From Paulinella micropora (taxonomy: Eukaryota; Cercozoa; Imbricatea; Euglyphida), in NCBI GenBank assembly GCA_009731375.1, contig BJOX01000041.1:559101-623100 (forward strand): 64,000 nucleotides of DNA. The letters run 5' to 3'. Made by a program: the position numbers and the translations under genes. This document shows, piece by piece, positions 41,010-53,000 of this stretch (positions are counted from its first letter, which is position 1; each line of letters starts with the position of its first letter). The notes below the pieces were generated by a model, which did no database searches, was not told where the DNA came from, and saw only the letters and a program-made list of their open reading frames with translations.

Positions 41010-42235
41010 ACAATTCCATCACCATTTAAACTGCCTTGTCGTATTGCATGCGCCAGCGCTACTTCAGCATACTTTTTGTGTGACTCAATTGCTGTCCATG
41101 CTACTTGGCTCGGAAGAGTCGAAGCGATGTAGCTGGTTTTGTAGTAGTTCTTCACGAGGATAAGACACTCCCTCAGCGGCATTCTTCGTGCGTCTGCGAT
41201 CTGCATTGCCTGTTCTCCCCACTCCGCAACCAGATCCAAACCCCACTTCGTTTGCTGTTTATAATTCCTCCGAACATTGATCCCAGCACCTCAACCGGTT
41301 CATCCTCGATGATTTTAACTCCAGCGGCTGTAAGGCGTTGTCTCACATCGTCTGGGAGCTCTCCCGATATCCAAGCTTGACCACCGCTGCAGGGTGGGTC
41401 CGAAGACTGTAGCTGGGTGCTAGCGTTGTCATGTGATGAATGACGGACGGTAGCAACTCAAGAGTGGTGATGAATTGAGTTCGTCCACCACCGCTACTAA
41501 TGTACCTTCTCCTCATTCAATCCCTCCAGTTCAGTCTAGTCAGTGATCGACTGATCTTGCAATGGCTACGGTTGTTACATGGTCTTTGCCTCTGCTCGTA
41601 CATTCTCCAGGACTTCCTCCAGCAGAGGTTGAAAGCAGAGTGAGAACAGGAGCCCTCCCTGCATGTCTCCGTGCCTAGATACGTTCTCTGAGTTGACAGT
41701 CTCTATTTTTCCATTTTGCATATGGAGGAGCAGCTTGATGGGTTGCGATAGAGAATGTCAGTGATGAACCACAGGGAGGCAAGATCCTGGATGTGATACA
41801 TTTCACTGAGGCAAGTGGCTCGGTCGATTTCGTTATACATATTCCTTTGATCCATTATGACCGTCCATGCTGTCATTCAGCGACGCTGCATGTTGGCGTG
41901 CAACGTGAAGTGCAGTTGCTGCTGCTCCTTCCGCTCCAGCCCCGAAGTTGACGCCGCGGAAATGGGCGTCGATCGCCTGCTTGACTCACGCTCTTCCAAG
42001 CGCGATAGTATTGGCCAGCTTGATGATCACTTCTCAAGGAGCAATAGGCAGGGGCGTGTTCTTGCGCTTCTCAATGAGGATTAATCTGCAGCTCATGACT
42101 AGGTCTCGGAGAGCTGGTCCTACGTCTGCGTTGAGGAAGTCAGTAACTATCGCTGCTAAACCTTTCATGCACGCGTCATCGTTGATCATCGATAGCCAGA
42201 ATGCTCTCGTATGCAATGATAATTCAGGCCCCGCC
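41010..42235 (-). pseudogene. Non-LTR (LINE-type) reverse transcriptase remnant
   Basis: Read on the minus strand in several frames, a LINE-type RT order is visible: RLILIEKRKNTPLPIAP then EVIIKLAN (42034-42216; the fingers region, RPIAIGE...L in intact elements); DQRNMYNEIDRAT near 41830-41860 (where intact RTs have D..NAFN); HGDMQGGLLFSLCFQPLL near 41640-41690 (usually GVxQGDPL..LLF); VEVLGSMFGG near 41270-41300 (usually vLGapiG); and a thumb-like segment (41040-41200). Multiple stops. It separates gypsy-2 from copia-2. Subfamily not assigned. Confidence 0.65.
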
Positions 42236-42237
42236 CG

Positions 42238-44776
42238 TCAGCTTGTTTCTTTACCGCTGCCGGGCGCCTTAAGCTTGATTTCCTTCATTTTGATTTGAGG
42301 GAAACTGTACAGAGATGGTAGCTTCTGCATGCTCCCTACTAGCCCTAGTGGTCTGTCTGCATGTGGATGCAGCTGTCGCACTGTGTGGAGTATTTCATCT
42401 GTTGGAGTTAAGACAGGTGGAGAGAAGAAGGTTTTCATCTCCCCCGAAGCATTACCTTGACTTTCCGGGTGTTGTACCGATATCTCCCCCGAAGCATTAC
42501 CTTGACTTTCCGGGTGTTGAGGGGTTCGTTGGGATTCCGGGGGGGGCAAATGCCATCTTACCGAAAACATCTCTTCAGAGGCGTTTGCATCTGCTAGAGA
42601 TTTGGATGCTTCCCTCTTTCCCAACTTCCAGACATCGAACACGACATCACGAACATTATCGTGTATTTTCCTTGCAACAGGATCATATACCCGATAATAT
42701 CCGGTATTCCGTTCATACCCGAGAAATACTACTCTCTTTCCTCTCTCTCACCCTTCCCCCTCTTAGCATCCACTTTCATAAAAGCCATGCATCCGATAGG
42801 TCTTAGGTGGTGTAGCATGGGTTTTCGTTTGTGGATGACTTCGTAGGGTGATTTCCCTTTGAAGGGTCCATGGGCGATAGGCAAGAGATTGCCAAAATAC
42901 GTCGCTGCTTTCTCTGCTTCCACCCATATAGAAGGTGGAAGCTCGGCGTCGCTAAGGACAGCCCTAGCAGGCCCACCATTGGTTTGGTGGGACCGCTCTA
43001 CCTTAGCTACAACCTGTTTCTCCCCTGTTGGGGCTTCGAGAAAGACTGGTTGATTTACGTCAACCCACTCTTTGAAATCTTTGTACATGCCGTACTCTTG
43101 GTCACAGGTGAGGAACTTAACCTTCTTCCCTGAGTGTCTCTCAAAGAAAGCAATGGCTTTGAGAAAACAAGGAAAAAATTCGTTCTTGAGACGCAAATAG
43201 TGATCAAGTTCAAAGTTGGACGCTAAACACTAAACAGTAAACTTATATCGCTTACCGTCCCATGATGTCGTATTCCACCAACCCTGGGTATCCATTGAGA
43301 TATGGATCCCGGGTCGGTGTTCTACGACATGATGGTTCTTTTTGAAGTGTGCTGTCTTTTTGATTTTATTCCGCAAACACCACTCACACTTCATTATTCG
43401 TTCTCTCCACTCTTTTCCCACTATCTTTACTCCCATATACTTAGCCATCCTCTACATGGCATTTACCCCTCTGTGTTTACACATGCGGTGAAATACGGTG
43501 GCGTGTATGTTTTCATGGTAGTGGGGACGGACAACAGGACACAACACCATGTCATCCTCCTGTTCTGCTCTCTCACCTCTCTCTGTGTCTATCTCAGTAG
43601 AATAAGGTACGTAAGTATGAGACACATCACATTGCCAACCACATATACAAGGAGACAAACAACAGTATATGTCATGGTACGCAGGTAGGTTGGATCTTTG
43701 AGAAAGGTGAGAGGACAGTTGTCAAGCTTGTACCCCCGAGCCCGATGAATCATCGGACTCGGGAGCCTCACTTGTTTAGGTTGATTGGTTGTTTCCGTAT
43801 CAAGGTGAGACTGTGTGGTGGGTTCATACCATTCATTGGGGTCGAGTGGTTTGGTCCTGGGGCATCAAAGACTGTGAGGTTGTTAGGTAGCTCTCCCCCT
43901 GGCTACTATCTGTTTCTCCTCAATTCGAATGGGCTTCTTTAGGACGATGACCTGATTGTTCTGATGTACCCTTTTCGCACCCACGCCGATGTTGCGACTA
44001 ACCCATATTTTAAATGTGGATTATAGGTGGTATGTGAATCAAAAACACAGACTTCATCCCCGTTAGAACCCGAAAGGTTCATTTGAACCTGCCCTTGTAC
44101 TCAGTCCTAATGCTCCCTTTGGCAATCCTGAACTTCTGTGGGGCCTTCACAAGTTTTGAATGTGGTTTTGTCGGGAGATTGTGTTTCGCTCGCACCGCTG
44201 TCATCTACCCACACAATACTATTAGCTTTAGTATCGCTGTCTGTTTCATTTCCCATCAACATGATGGCACATTCAGTATGTGGGTTTGTTGCGGTGTATG
44301 TGCTTTGAGTGTTGGTGGTCGTGTTGGACTGAGAACTATCTGTTGATTCATCCTCCTCTGGTGGGGTCTTACCCCCCAACACAGCTTCAAGCTCCTCTAT
44401 CTCTTCTAACATGTAATGAAAGGAAGAGACAATCCCACGTGCAATGAAAGGAAGAGACAATCCCACGTGCAAATGGGTCTTCGTGTTTGGTAGCCATAGT
44501 TATTATGCAGTCATGTATCGCATAATACACCTCAGTGTAAAACTCATCGTGCTCCCCATTCTTCGTTACAATCTGTCCGTCTCTCACTGTCCTATTCTTA
44601 AACCCTTGGGCGAGGGCATTGAGGAGTCGTTGTAACTCTTCAATGGGGGGAAGTCCCCCCCTACCCAACGCCTGTTTACCCTCTACCGTCCCTACTTTCC
44701 CCTGTTCGGAGGTCATAGGAACGGTTGGTTGGCTGTTTGGGGTTTCTCCCGGCTCTCTTTCAGGTGGGACAGACAC
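42238..44776 (-). pseudogene. Copia-2: protease, integrase and post-integrase linker
   Basis: Minus strand: a short helical gag-like segment (44387-44776); a retropepsin site VWVDDSGAS at about 44190-44220; integrase zinc region (43230-43658, with CEWCLRNK); catalytic core (42729-43448: HISMDTQGWW, LTCDQEYGMY, VAKVERSHQTNG, then KSPYEVIHKRKP and LRPIGCMAF); and an acidic linker (42238-42642) with a 12-residue duplication (QHPESQGNASGE). Several frame breaks. It ends at 42.24 kb against the LINE remnant, so RT and RNase H are lost. Confidence 0.8.
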
Positions 44777-45039
44777 AAACGAGACACAGAGTGTGCATGA
44801 GCTAACAATGCAGACGTCACAGATGCGTTAAGTGATACAAGGGGTGCCGACAACACACTTAAGGACTGTGCTTGGGGTGTGGGTTGTGCATGAGATGGGG
44901 ACAAGACAGAGGTAAGAGGCACGAACTGTCCTATTCCTACACCTACTCCCTCTACTCCCGCTACTCCCATCTCTCTCCTACGTATGTTCTGTGTAGTAGT
45001 GGTCGGTGTAGTGGTAGTAGTAGGTAATGGAGCAGGGTT

Positions 45040-45690
45040 AGGTGAGGGGTGAGTCACTATGTGCTGTCTCCATAGGGATTTCAGTGAATAAGGTGGCAGG
45101 TCCAATAGTAAGAGCATCGTAAGGAGGTAGAAGACCTAAGTTCAATTTCTCCCTATACTTCGCTAGTATTTCCCCCCTCTTTCTCTCTTGATCAAGTGCT
45201 TGCCACAGAAGTCATGCTCTACTAACCTAGCTGCACACTCACCCTTTGCCTCTTTTCTCGCTGCCCCCAAAATCCACGAGCACCTAATACCAGTGTCAGG
45301 CACTGTCGCCTCGCACTGCTTACTCCTAGTGACATGACAACTACTCTTACGTATCGGTTTGCCGTGAGGGTTGAGGGGTGGGCCACCTACCTCACGACTG
45401 TGTATGGGATGCAGCCCTTTCAAGAGTATTTTTACGTATCCTGCCCTGGTACGTCTGAGTGCCCACTTCTCTTCCAGTGGTATGATCTGGTTAAGAGGAG
45501 TGGGGTCACCAGCCATATCAAGGGACGTAAAAAAGTTGTTCTCGTGAAGGGGTGGAATAGTGGGGGGAGTATGTGTGGAGGCGTTTTGAATAGGTGATGC
45601 ATGCTTGTCCTCATCTCCCCCTCGCACACCACTCTCCCGCTCACCCTCACCTCTATCTTCCGCGCCAGATGGCACAAATGCGTGTGACAA
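45040..45690 (-). pseudogene. Copia-2 upstream ORF with a C/H-rich module
   Basis: About 200 codons (ATG-less start, crossing a frame that continues past 45163). A module CEATVPDTGIRC ... C ... FCGKHL has the spacing of small C3H-type zinc-binding units. Function unknown. By position it could be part of the copia-2 gag. Confidence 0.4.
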
Positions 45691-46653
45691 AAGTGGTGTG
45701 TGGGGTGTAGATGAGAGGGGGTTCTTGTGTTTTATTCTCTCCCTCTTCTCCCTCTCCTTCTTTTCTCATCATCATGATAGCCATATGATGAATGTATCCC
45801 ACCTCTCCCTCATCTCCTGACCCTGAATCTGACCCAGAAGAAGGCTCAAACTTATCTTGTAAGCTTGGGTCTTCTTCTTCGTCACTCTCAGAAGAGGAAG
45901 AGGAGGAAGCATTCACACTTATCATCTTCTTCTTCTTAATGAAATCAGATACTTTCAGTTTTCTTCTTTCCTTGCTGCTCTCCTTCTCCTTCTTCTTCTT
46001 ACTCCTTGTCTCCGACTCGGCGATCTCTTCCGCTACCTGCGGCTTCGCGACCCATGTCCCGTCCTTGCGCACTCCGCGGTGCTTGAAGACGTGGCGTTTC
46101 GTTTGTACGGATGAAGCTGCAAGTGCCGTTTTACCCGGGCGGCGCAGCGGTTGCGGTCCCACCCATATTTCTGGTGGACGGCGTCCACCAGTGAAATCTC
46201 TCCGTGGGGCGTGGTTCTGACGGTGGTCATGTCTTGCTTCACTTTGATTTTCGTTGTCATTTGAGTTGGTCGATAGGGGTGGTGGTTTTACTGGAATGTT
46301 AGCAACGGCATACTTGAGAATTTCGGTATCGATCACCTTATCGGTAACCCCGTCATCAAAGAGGACCGCGTGCGCCGAGAAACGTTTGGTTCTACGGGTA
46401 ACTGGGGCAGCGGGTGCAGTAACCGTGCCTTTGCGAACCACAGTTTGCCAATCATTCCCGTAAGTTTGTTTCGCCCATCCCTCTCCCCACGCTTTAGCCG
46501 GAATTTCCATATATATTCCGGACAAATCGAGTCTCTCTTTGGATTTTTCGTGACTTTCGCCTCCCCCTGATCCCCACTGAGCTTATGGGTCAAACCTTTC
46601 GGGGTCGGAGGCACTAAGGGTGGTGGTTCAGATCCATCCTTCCCGACTTCCAC
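45691..46653 (-). pseudogene. Copia-type linker fragment
   Basis: WGEGWAKQTYG ... VRKGTV ... VLFDDGVTDKVID resembles the copia-1 integrase-RT linker (WAWAKKNYG ... VRRGQV ... VEFEDD). It is followed by a Lys- and Ser/Glu-rich region. A frame change lies near 46500. It may be the remnant of a third copia copy or a displaced part of copia-2. Confidence 0.5.
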
Positions 46654-46807
46654 TGCCTTAGTGTCGCCGTTCCCTGTATTGGGGTCATTGGGGGGCGCCT
46701 TGTGTGTTCTTCTTACCCATTAAGAGAGGACAGCCTACCTTCCATGCCTACCTACTGTTACGTACAGATGACTTACTTACTTTTCATAATTATGGCGAAG
46801 AACATAA

Positions 46808-47158
46808 TACCTATTCACCATACTAACCAAGTCATTCAGAGTTAAGGATTTAGGCCCTGTTAGGACATTTTGTGGCCTGCAATTTGCTAAAAGAGAGGAA
46901 GGCATACTCGTACACCAACACGAATACATAAAGGGCATACTTAGGGACTTTGGCTTCCAGGATGCCAAACCAGCTGCAACACCTTCAGCAACCATCGACC
47001 CAGCGCCAGCCAACAAAGACGCAACACTGCGCAAGTGTTCACTACCGCAATTGCTCGGAGCGCTTCTTTGGCCCGCCACGCAGACACAACCTGCAATCGC
47101 TTTTGCCTTCAACCACGCCGCCGTTCTAGCCGCGAAGTGGGGGCGATTCGGACGATAG
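46808..47158 (+). pseudogene. Copia RT C-terminal scrap (copia-3)
   Basis: One plus-strand frame without an ATG reads KSFRVKDLGPVRTFCG, then HQHEYIKGILRDFGF, DAKPAATPS, and LPQLLGALLWPATQTQPAIA. This is the copia RT signature after the YVDD motif (usually FxMKDLGxLxYFLG ... RY ... PVxTP ... YRxxVGSLLYLxxxTRPDI). It stops at TAG 47156-47158. Too short to be functional. Confidence 0.75.
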
Positions 47159-47279
47159 GCCCCCGGCTGGGGAAATATCTCCCCCAGTCGGGAGTACCTC
47201 TACCGATATGGCTTTGCAGGTGTGGCTTCGTGCAATCAGCTCCGGATCAGATGCTAGCGCTCTTCTGACAGTCTAGTCC

Positions 47280-48900
47280 TTGTCAGGGCGTTGCTCTTTT
47301 CGATTGCTCTTGTTGCTTTCGAGCACTTCACCTTCATGCTCACTCAGCTCTTCTTCTTCTGAATCAGTATTTGTGAATGTTCTAGATGATTCAAAGGCTC
47401 CCGCAACCTCCTGCATTTAATAGACTTGATTCAAGTCTCCAGTGACTGTGCAAGCAATTGAATTTTTTCAGCTATTCGCGTCGGGTCCAAATGTCTTTTT
47501 CGATGTGGATAGGCAGGCCGGCGCGCTTCCTCCAGGATCCCTTTTCTCGGGACCTTACGTCAGGGGCGAAGCTCCATTCTGCCACCCCAGTTCCAGGGGG
47601 TAACCAGGATGCAGGTCTCATTTCTACTAACAGAGGAACCATTGGATACAGTGTCGTGAATTGAGTATGTGCACAGATTTTTGGAAAATTGTCTCCCTGA
47701 AACCTTGTCAAGCTCTCCTCAGACATGCATGCAGACCTACCACTTTTAACAGGTACCACAACACGCACCCCGCAACGCTTCCTGTCCTTGTAGTGCATGG
47801 CACAAGCAAGTGTAAGTAATTATCACTAGGTGCTTGGTTGCATCTGAAAATCTGAATGAGACACTAAAAAATACTCTTCCTGAGCACATGTTCTGCTCAC
47901 ATCACATCATCACAACTGAAGGTTGTTGCTGGCCTGTATTGTCCTCTCATTCTGACGTATTCTTGATTTCCATAGTAAATAGCAAAACTTAAATCACATG
48001 CATACTGTTCATCTCTGTATATGAAGTCTTCTTCAAACTATGCAGAGGCTTCTGAACGAATATTTTTTTTTTAATTACATTTTCAGACAGAATCTCCAAA
48101 ATCTAATAATTACTTCTTCTCAGGCAGCACTTTGCTTCGAAACAATATTATTAGCTGAATTATTTACTGTTGCATAGTTGTTGGAACCTGAGTGAGGTCC
48201 TCTCATAACGTTCTGTGAAAATGTTCAATAAAGCAACTTGACTCTAGTGACTGCAAACATGGTCTTCAGAGTGCTTGTTTGAATATTAGAAGCGATTGTT
48301 TTCAGCGAAAATTCAATGTATCAATTAACTTAACAACAGAGACTGCTGGTATGTGTTTCAAACACTGCAAAACTATCAGCACGCTCCAAAAGGAGACACG
48401 AACAAACAAGATTTTCGAAGCTGGTTTGACATGAAATTAATTTTTCCTGGAACATCAATACGTATGGATCTAGTGGATGGCAGGTGCCACCAATCTACCT
48501 ACATGGTTTCCAGGGGAATCGCTAGTTTCCTGCTTTTTGCCTGGACGTGAGAGTATAGTGCAACGAGACTAGATGCAGAGGAAATTATTCTGGTCGGGTT
48601 CAAATGCAAAACACAAATACAGTAGCATCGTGCGAAAATTGCCAGGGGTGGTGGCAATTTTTTAACGTACTCTAGGCTCAATTGATATAGTCAAACAAGA
48701 GTTGCGCCAACAGGTCTGAAAAAGCAGAGAAAACTGTGACAGGTGGCTGGCGTTGGTTGGGGTGGCACTTTTTTAACACTAGGCAAGTGTCATCACCACC
48801 ATCACACCTCCCCTCCTCCCATTGCACTTTTCGCCCGATTCGGAACACGCTATAATTCTATATATTCAAAAATCTTTATTTCCTCCACATCGAAAATTGT
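47280..48900. other. 1.6 kb without a recognised gene, left flank of the PLV
   Basis: Intermediate composition turning AT-rich to the right. No domain, no repeat family recognised, only short frames. Poly-T tracts lie at 48064 and 48899-48916. Confidence 0.4.
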
Positions 48901-49101
48901 TTTTTTTTTTTTTTTTAATGTATTTGCAAAAAATTGACTGAAAAATATTGTACTGTGAGTAGTATAATATCGTTTTTTTTAAGGTCATTTTTCGTGCCTC
49001 AAAATGACGCTTTTAAAAACGAATTCGCTCTCCTATTAATCTCCCGCACAATCAATACAAGAGCACAAAACACCCCAAAGAGCCCTCCACACGAGCAACC
49101 C

Positions 49102-49130
49102 GTTGTTTTTTGAAGTAGTCAAAAAACAAC
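49102..49130. repeat. Perfect 12-bp hairpin near the PLV left end
   Basis: GTTGTTTTTTGA - AGTAG - TCAAAAAACAAC, a perfect 12-bp stem with a 5-nt loop, 43 bp upstream of the first ORF. It could be a terminal-repeat structure or regulatory element. Confidence 0.7.
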
Positions 49131-49172
49131 AAGAAACATATTGTAAAAGAAAAAATTTTGTCTTTGATATAG

Positions 49173-49403
49173 ATGGAACGCAAACAGAAGAGAGCGGAAT
49201 ACGTAAAGGAAAGAAGAAAACAGAAATATACATGTGTATGTGGTAAAGTAATAGGTATACATGGAAAATATCAACACGAAAAATCAGACTTTCATAGAGA
49301 CTACTTCGCAGAGAAAGAAGAGGTTATGATTGGAGGACATAAAGTTATTCGTATAATTCTTAGAAATGACGACATGGAAAGATATTATAAAAATAAAATG
49401 TAA
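49173..49403 (+). CDS. Small zinc-finger-like protein
   Basis: 76 residues, basic at both ends. CVCGKVIG...YQHEKSDFHRDY gives a C-x-C ... H-x5-H arrangement like the short C2H2-type units found in many large DNA virus and virophage proteins. It starts at ATG 49173, after a TTGATATAG leader, and ends in AAAATGTAA, which is also the start of the repeated leader module of the next ORF. Likely nucleic-acid binding; role unknown. Confidence 0.65.
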   Translation: MERKQKRAEYVKERRKQKYTCVCGKVIGIHGKYQHEKSDFHRDYFAEKEEVMIGGHKVIRIILRNDDMERYYKNKM

Positions 49404-49440
49404 AATCATTTAAAGAAATAAATATTATTACTTATATAAT
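49395..49440 (+). promoter_or_regulatory. Leader module, copy 1
   Basis: AAAATGTAAAATCATTTAAAGAAATAAATATTATTACTTAT directly precedes the ATG at 49441. About 42 bp recur with one mismatch at 49698-49739 before the ATG at 49748. A shared promoter or a duplication scar is likely. Confidence 0.6.
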
Positions 49441-49671
49441 ATGTCTTCTATAATGATACAAGCGGACAAGGAATTGAAAGAACTATACAACTTACATTTT
49501 CCAGAAGCATTAGCAGACGATAGAAGGTTTAAGAAATACACTAGAAGAGAAACGCTTCAACGATATAGCAAAGCCTTTAAGTTTTGGGATGAACAGAAAA
49601 ACAAAGCATTAGAGGCTCCAACAATGTTGAATATTCACAAATGGGAAATATGTGAAGAAGCAATAAGATAA
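49441..49671 (+). CDS. Small helical protein of unknown function
   Basis: 76 residues, rich in Lys, Glu and aromatic residues, with no motif I recognise. The frame is open, with its own ATG and the shared leader module in front of it. It could be an early regulatory protein; that is only a guess from position. Confidence 0.5.
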   Translation: MSSIMIQADKELKELYNLHFPEALADDRRFKKYTRRETLQRYSKAFKFWDEQKNKALEAPTMLNIHKWEICEEAIR

Positions 49672-49697
49672 ATTAAATTAAGGGTGATGATTGTATT

Positions 49698-49747
49698 AAA
49701 ATGTAAAACCATTTAAAGAAATAAATATTATTACTTATAATATAGAT
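49698..49747 (+). promoter_or_regulatory. Leader module, copy 2
   Basis: About 42 bp matching 49395-49436 with one substitution, ending nine bases before ATG 49748. It retains an internal ATGTAA, which in copy 1 is the last codon and stop of the previous ORF. This suggests the module was copied together with the end of a gene. Confidence 0.6.
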
Positions 49748-49924
49748 ATGGGGAGACACAAGAAATATCTCACACCTGAGGACAAACGAAAGGCTAACTC
49801 CGAAAAGGCTCTCGCATATTACAAAAGAAATAAGGATGAAATTAATCAAAAGAGGAAGGAGCAATTAAAAGAACGAAATAGAAAACTTAAGGAATATGAA
49901 GAAATGAAGGCGAGAGGAGTATAA
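49748..49924 (+). CDS. Small basic protein, 58 residues
   Basis: MGRHKKYLTPEDKRKANSEK followed by a highly charged helix ending EEMKARGV. The Lys/Arg/Glu-rich, Tyr-containing start resembles short basic proteins common in virophages and large DNA viruses (KYxTxEExKxA...). No defined function is known to me. Confidence 0.6.
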   Translation: MGRHKKYLTPEDKRKANSEKALAYYKRNKDEINQKRKEQLKERNRKLKEYEEMKARGV

Positions 49925-50056
49925 AACAAAAAACGAAAAATTATTTTTTATTATGAATTTCATGTTAAAGGTAAGACAATCTTATATATATAAAAAGGTA
50001 AAACAATTTAATTTATTTTCATTATTTTTATATCCTTACTAATATAAAAGTAAAAT
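49925..50056. other. AT-rich spacer before the polymerase
   Basis: It contains a TATATATATAAAAAGG stretch and a long T-rich run ahead of ATG 50057. Likely a promoter region, but no repeated motif ties it to other genes. Confidence 0.3.
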
Positions 50057-53000
50057 ATGCAACCACCATTACCGCCCAGACCAACGAAGGAAAATGTAGA
50101 ACTAGCGAAAGTAATGGCGAATTTGAGGAAAACTACAACAAGAGAAAACAAAAGGGAATTTAAAGTAGTAGAGTTAAAATCTAGGCGAGACAATAGATTA
50201 AACTCTCTTACATACGAGAAGCAAGGATTAGACATAAACTTTTATGATACTGACGCATTAGAGCGAGAAGTTCTACTTCCTATACTATTACATGCTAAAA
50301 GAAATGGGATGACAGGAAATGCTGATGTTCATATTACTATAACTTACATAACTGACCACGAAGAATTAAATAGATATTATAAAAAGAAAACATTTAATTC
50401 TTTTCAAATAAAAAACTACGACGATTTTATTGAAATGTTGAATGAGTTCAACATAAGCAATATTGAAGCGTCTGGACTAGGTTATGACAGGATTATTGAA
50501 TACGCTAAGGTAGTAGTAGTTCAAGAAAACGGAGGCGGTTGTTGTGAAGAAAAAAACAAATGTAAAAAAACAATATCGGATGAAAATATATTGATATCTC
50601 CCGCTAGCAAAAATAATAATTGTTTATTCTTTCTCTGTAAAGACATTCTTAATATGCCACTCATTAACAGAAAAAGATGTAATTTTATTAGAGAACAATT
50701 CAATCTTTCTAATGATTGCCCTATACCATTTTCTACTGCCGTAAAAATCCTTAATACTTTGATAAAGAAAGGGAAGACATACGAAATAACAAATGCCTTA
50801 ACAAGAGAAACTATAAGCACGAATAATATTGGAGAAGAAGCATACATTATGATTTATTTAGAGAACAACCATTATTTTGGATTAACTAAAAGATATAAAC
50901 AAAAATGTGAAAAATGTTTAAGGAAATATGTCAAAAAACACACTTGTAATCCAAAAATGATAAATTATGCGAATAGAAAAATTTTGAAGAACGGACGAAG
51001 ACATTTGATAACCAAATTTGATAAGGATAAAATTAATAACAAAGATGAAGTTATTCATTACGACCTAGAAACTTTTAGAAACAACACTCTTGCTGACGGC
51101 TTTGATATTCACGACTGCTATATAGTCGGATATACTCAAGGGCGGAAGGATTTAAATATTTCGCTGGTGTTGATTGTATTTCTAAATTTCTTGACTTTGT
51201 CTTGGAGAGAGGACAAAAATTAACAATATAATGGGGTAATAGAATGCTTCATAATCCAGTAAAGAAAGTAGCAGGAGTAAGAAAGAAGAGAAATAAAGAT
51301 GAAGAACCACCAATTTTATATGTGAATGGTTTTAACGGGGCGAACTTTGACCACTACTTTATTAAATAGGAATTAATAAGAAGAGGAATTGTACCAAAAT
51401 CTCACATGATTAATAACGGCTCAATAATTTCTTTACGATTTGAAAATATTAAAATGTGGGATATGTGTAAGCATACTCAAGGGACGTTAAAAGAAAACTT
51501 AGAAAATATGAAATGTAAAACTCTTAAAGGAGATTTTGACCACGACAAGGCATCTACTTGGGAAACAATGAGTGAAGAATTAAGAAATAAGTGTCTTGAA
51601 TATTTGAAGTGTGATGTTATGGGGTTAAAAGAGTTATATGACAAAATAAACACAGAGATATTTGAAAAACACTCAGTGAATTTAACTTCATACATTTCAA
51701 CTTCAAGCCTTGCTTTCAATATCTGGAAGAAAATGATTGATGGTAAGCACGATGTAAGACTCCCAACTATTGAACAAGAGAAGGCGTTTAGAAAAGCGGT
51801 TATCGGAGCAAGAACATATCCAAGCAAAAAAAGATTTATTTCAAAACAATACAAGGACTACTTAGCAGGGAAAATCACATTTGACGAATTAACCGATTAT
51901 TTAGTTGATGCTGATGTCGTATCTTTATACCCAACAGCGATGCTTAATTTATTTATGGTTGGAGAAATTAAACTGGCTATCGCACCATTTGATTATAATA
52001 ATCTTCCTATCGGTATTTACAATGTTGATTATATCTCACCAAAAGACATTCTACATTCAAGAATAGGACAGAGAAATAAAATGGGCTCATTAAAGTGGAA
52101 TTTAGCGGATATGAAAGACCAATGGCTTACAAGTGTTGACATTGAAGATATGATTAAGCAAGGCTACGATATAACAATTCATAAAGGATACTATACGGAG
52201 GAGGCTGAACCAGTATTTAAAGAATACATACTGGAAATGTTTAAGGCGAAAGAAAATAGCGAAAAAGGCACACCGCAATATTTATTAGCCAAACTATTTA
52301 TGAATTCGTTATACGGAAAGATGATACAACGACCTATCCCAACAGAAGCAGAATATATTAAATCAAATGAGGAGTATTGGAAATTTTGGACGAAAAATTA
52401 TATATCTGATGTGGTTGAATTCAAAGATAAAGACGGAAACAAACTTTGGTACGTATCTGGAATTCCTAGAAAGGAAGAAATAATTGAAGGTAGCATAACT
52501 AAACCTTCTCACTACGGGGCTTTCATTCTAGCATATAGCAGGCGAATTATGTATACCTACATAAAAGAGGCTAATCCAAATAAAGAAATAGAGGCTGATT
52601 TCTGTTACATCGATACCGATAGTCTAGTGTTGCATGTTAGGTTTGCCAAACTAATCAAAAGACTTGGTGATAAATCTCTTGGCGGTATAACAGATGACTT
52701 AGGAGATTGCTGTAAGATAATAAGAGGAATATGGATTGCTCCTAAATTGTATATGTTAGAATTTACAACGAATGAAGCCTTTCTCCCTTACCTTACTAAG
52801 AATGACTTGAAACATAAAGACAAAGGTGTTCATATAATTGAATGCTACGAAAACGAAGGAGTAAAAAAGAGATACTACCACCTTAGAGGTAAGGGGTTGA
52901 ATTCAAAGGGGCTAAATCCAGAAGTATATGAAAAGATGGATTTAGGTGAAAGCATTGAAAATGTTAGAGATTTTCAAATGAAGAAAATTCATTTATCACG

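Noticed and set aside
48930-48940. AAAATTGA giant-virus early promoter motif
   Set aside because: Occurs 235 bp from the first ORF and is expected by chance in AT-rich DNA.
51229-51369. Alternative genetic code reading TAA/TAG as Gln
   Set aside because: Other genes in the same element end with TAA or TAG at the expected places, and neighbouring host genes use the same stops.
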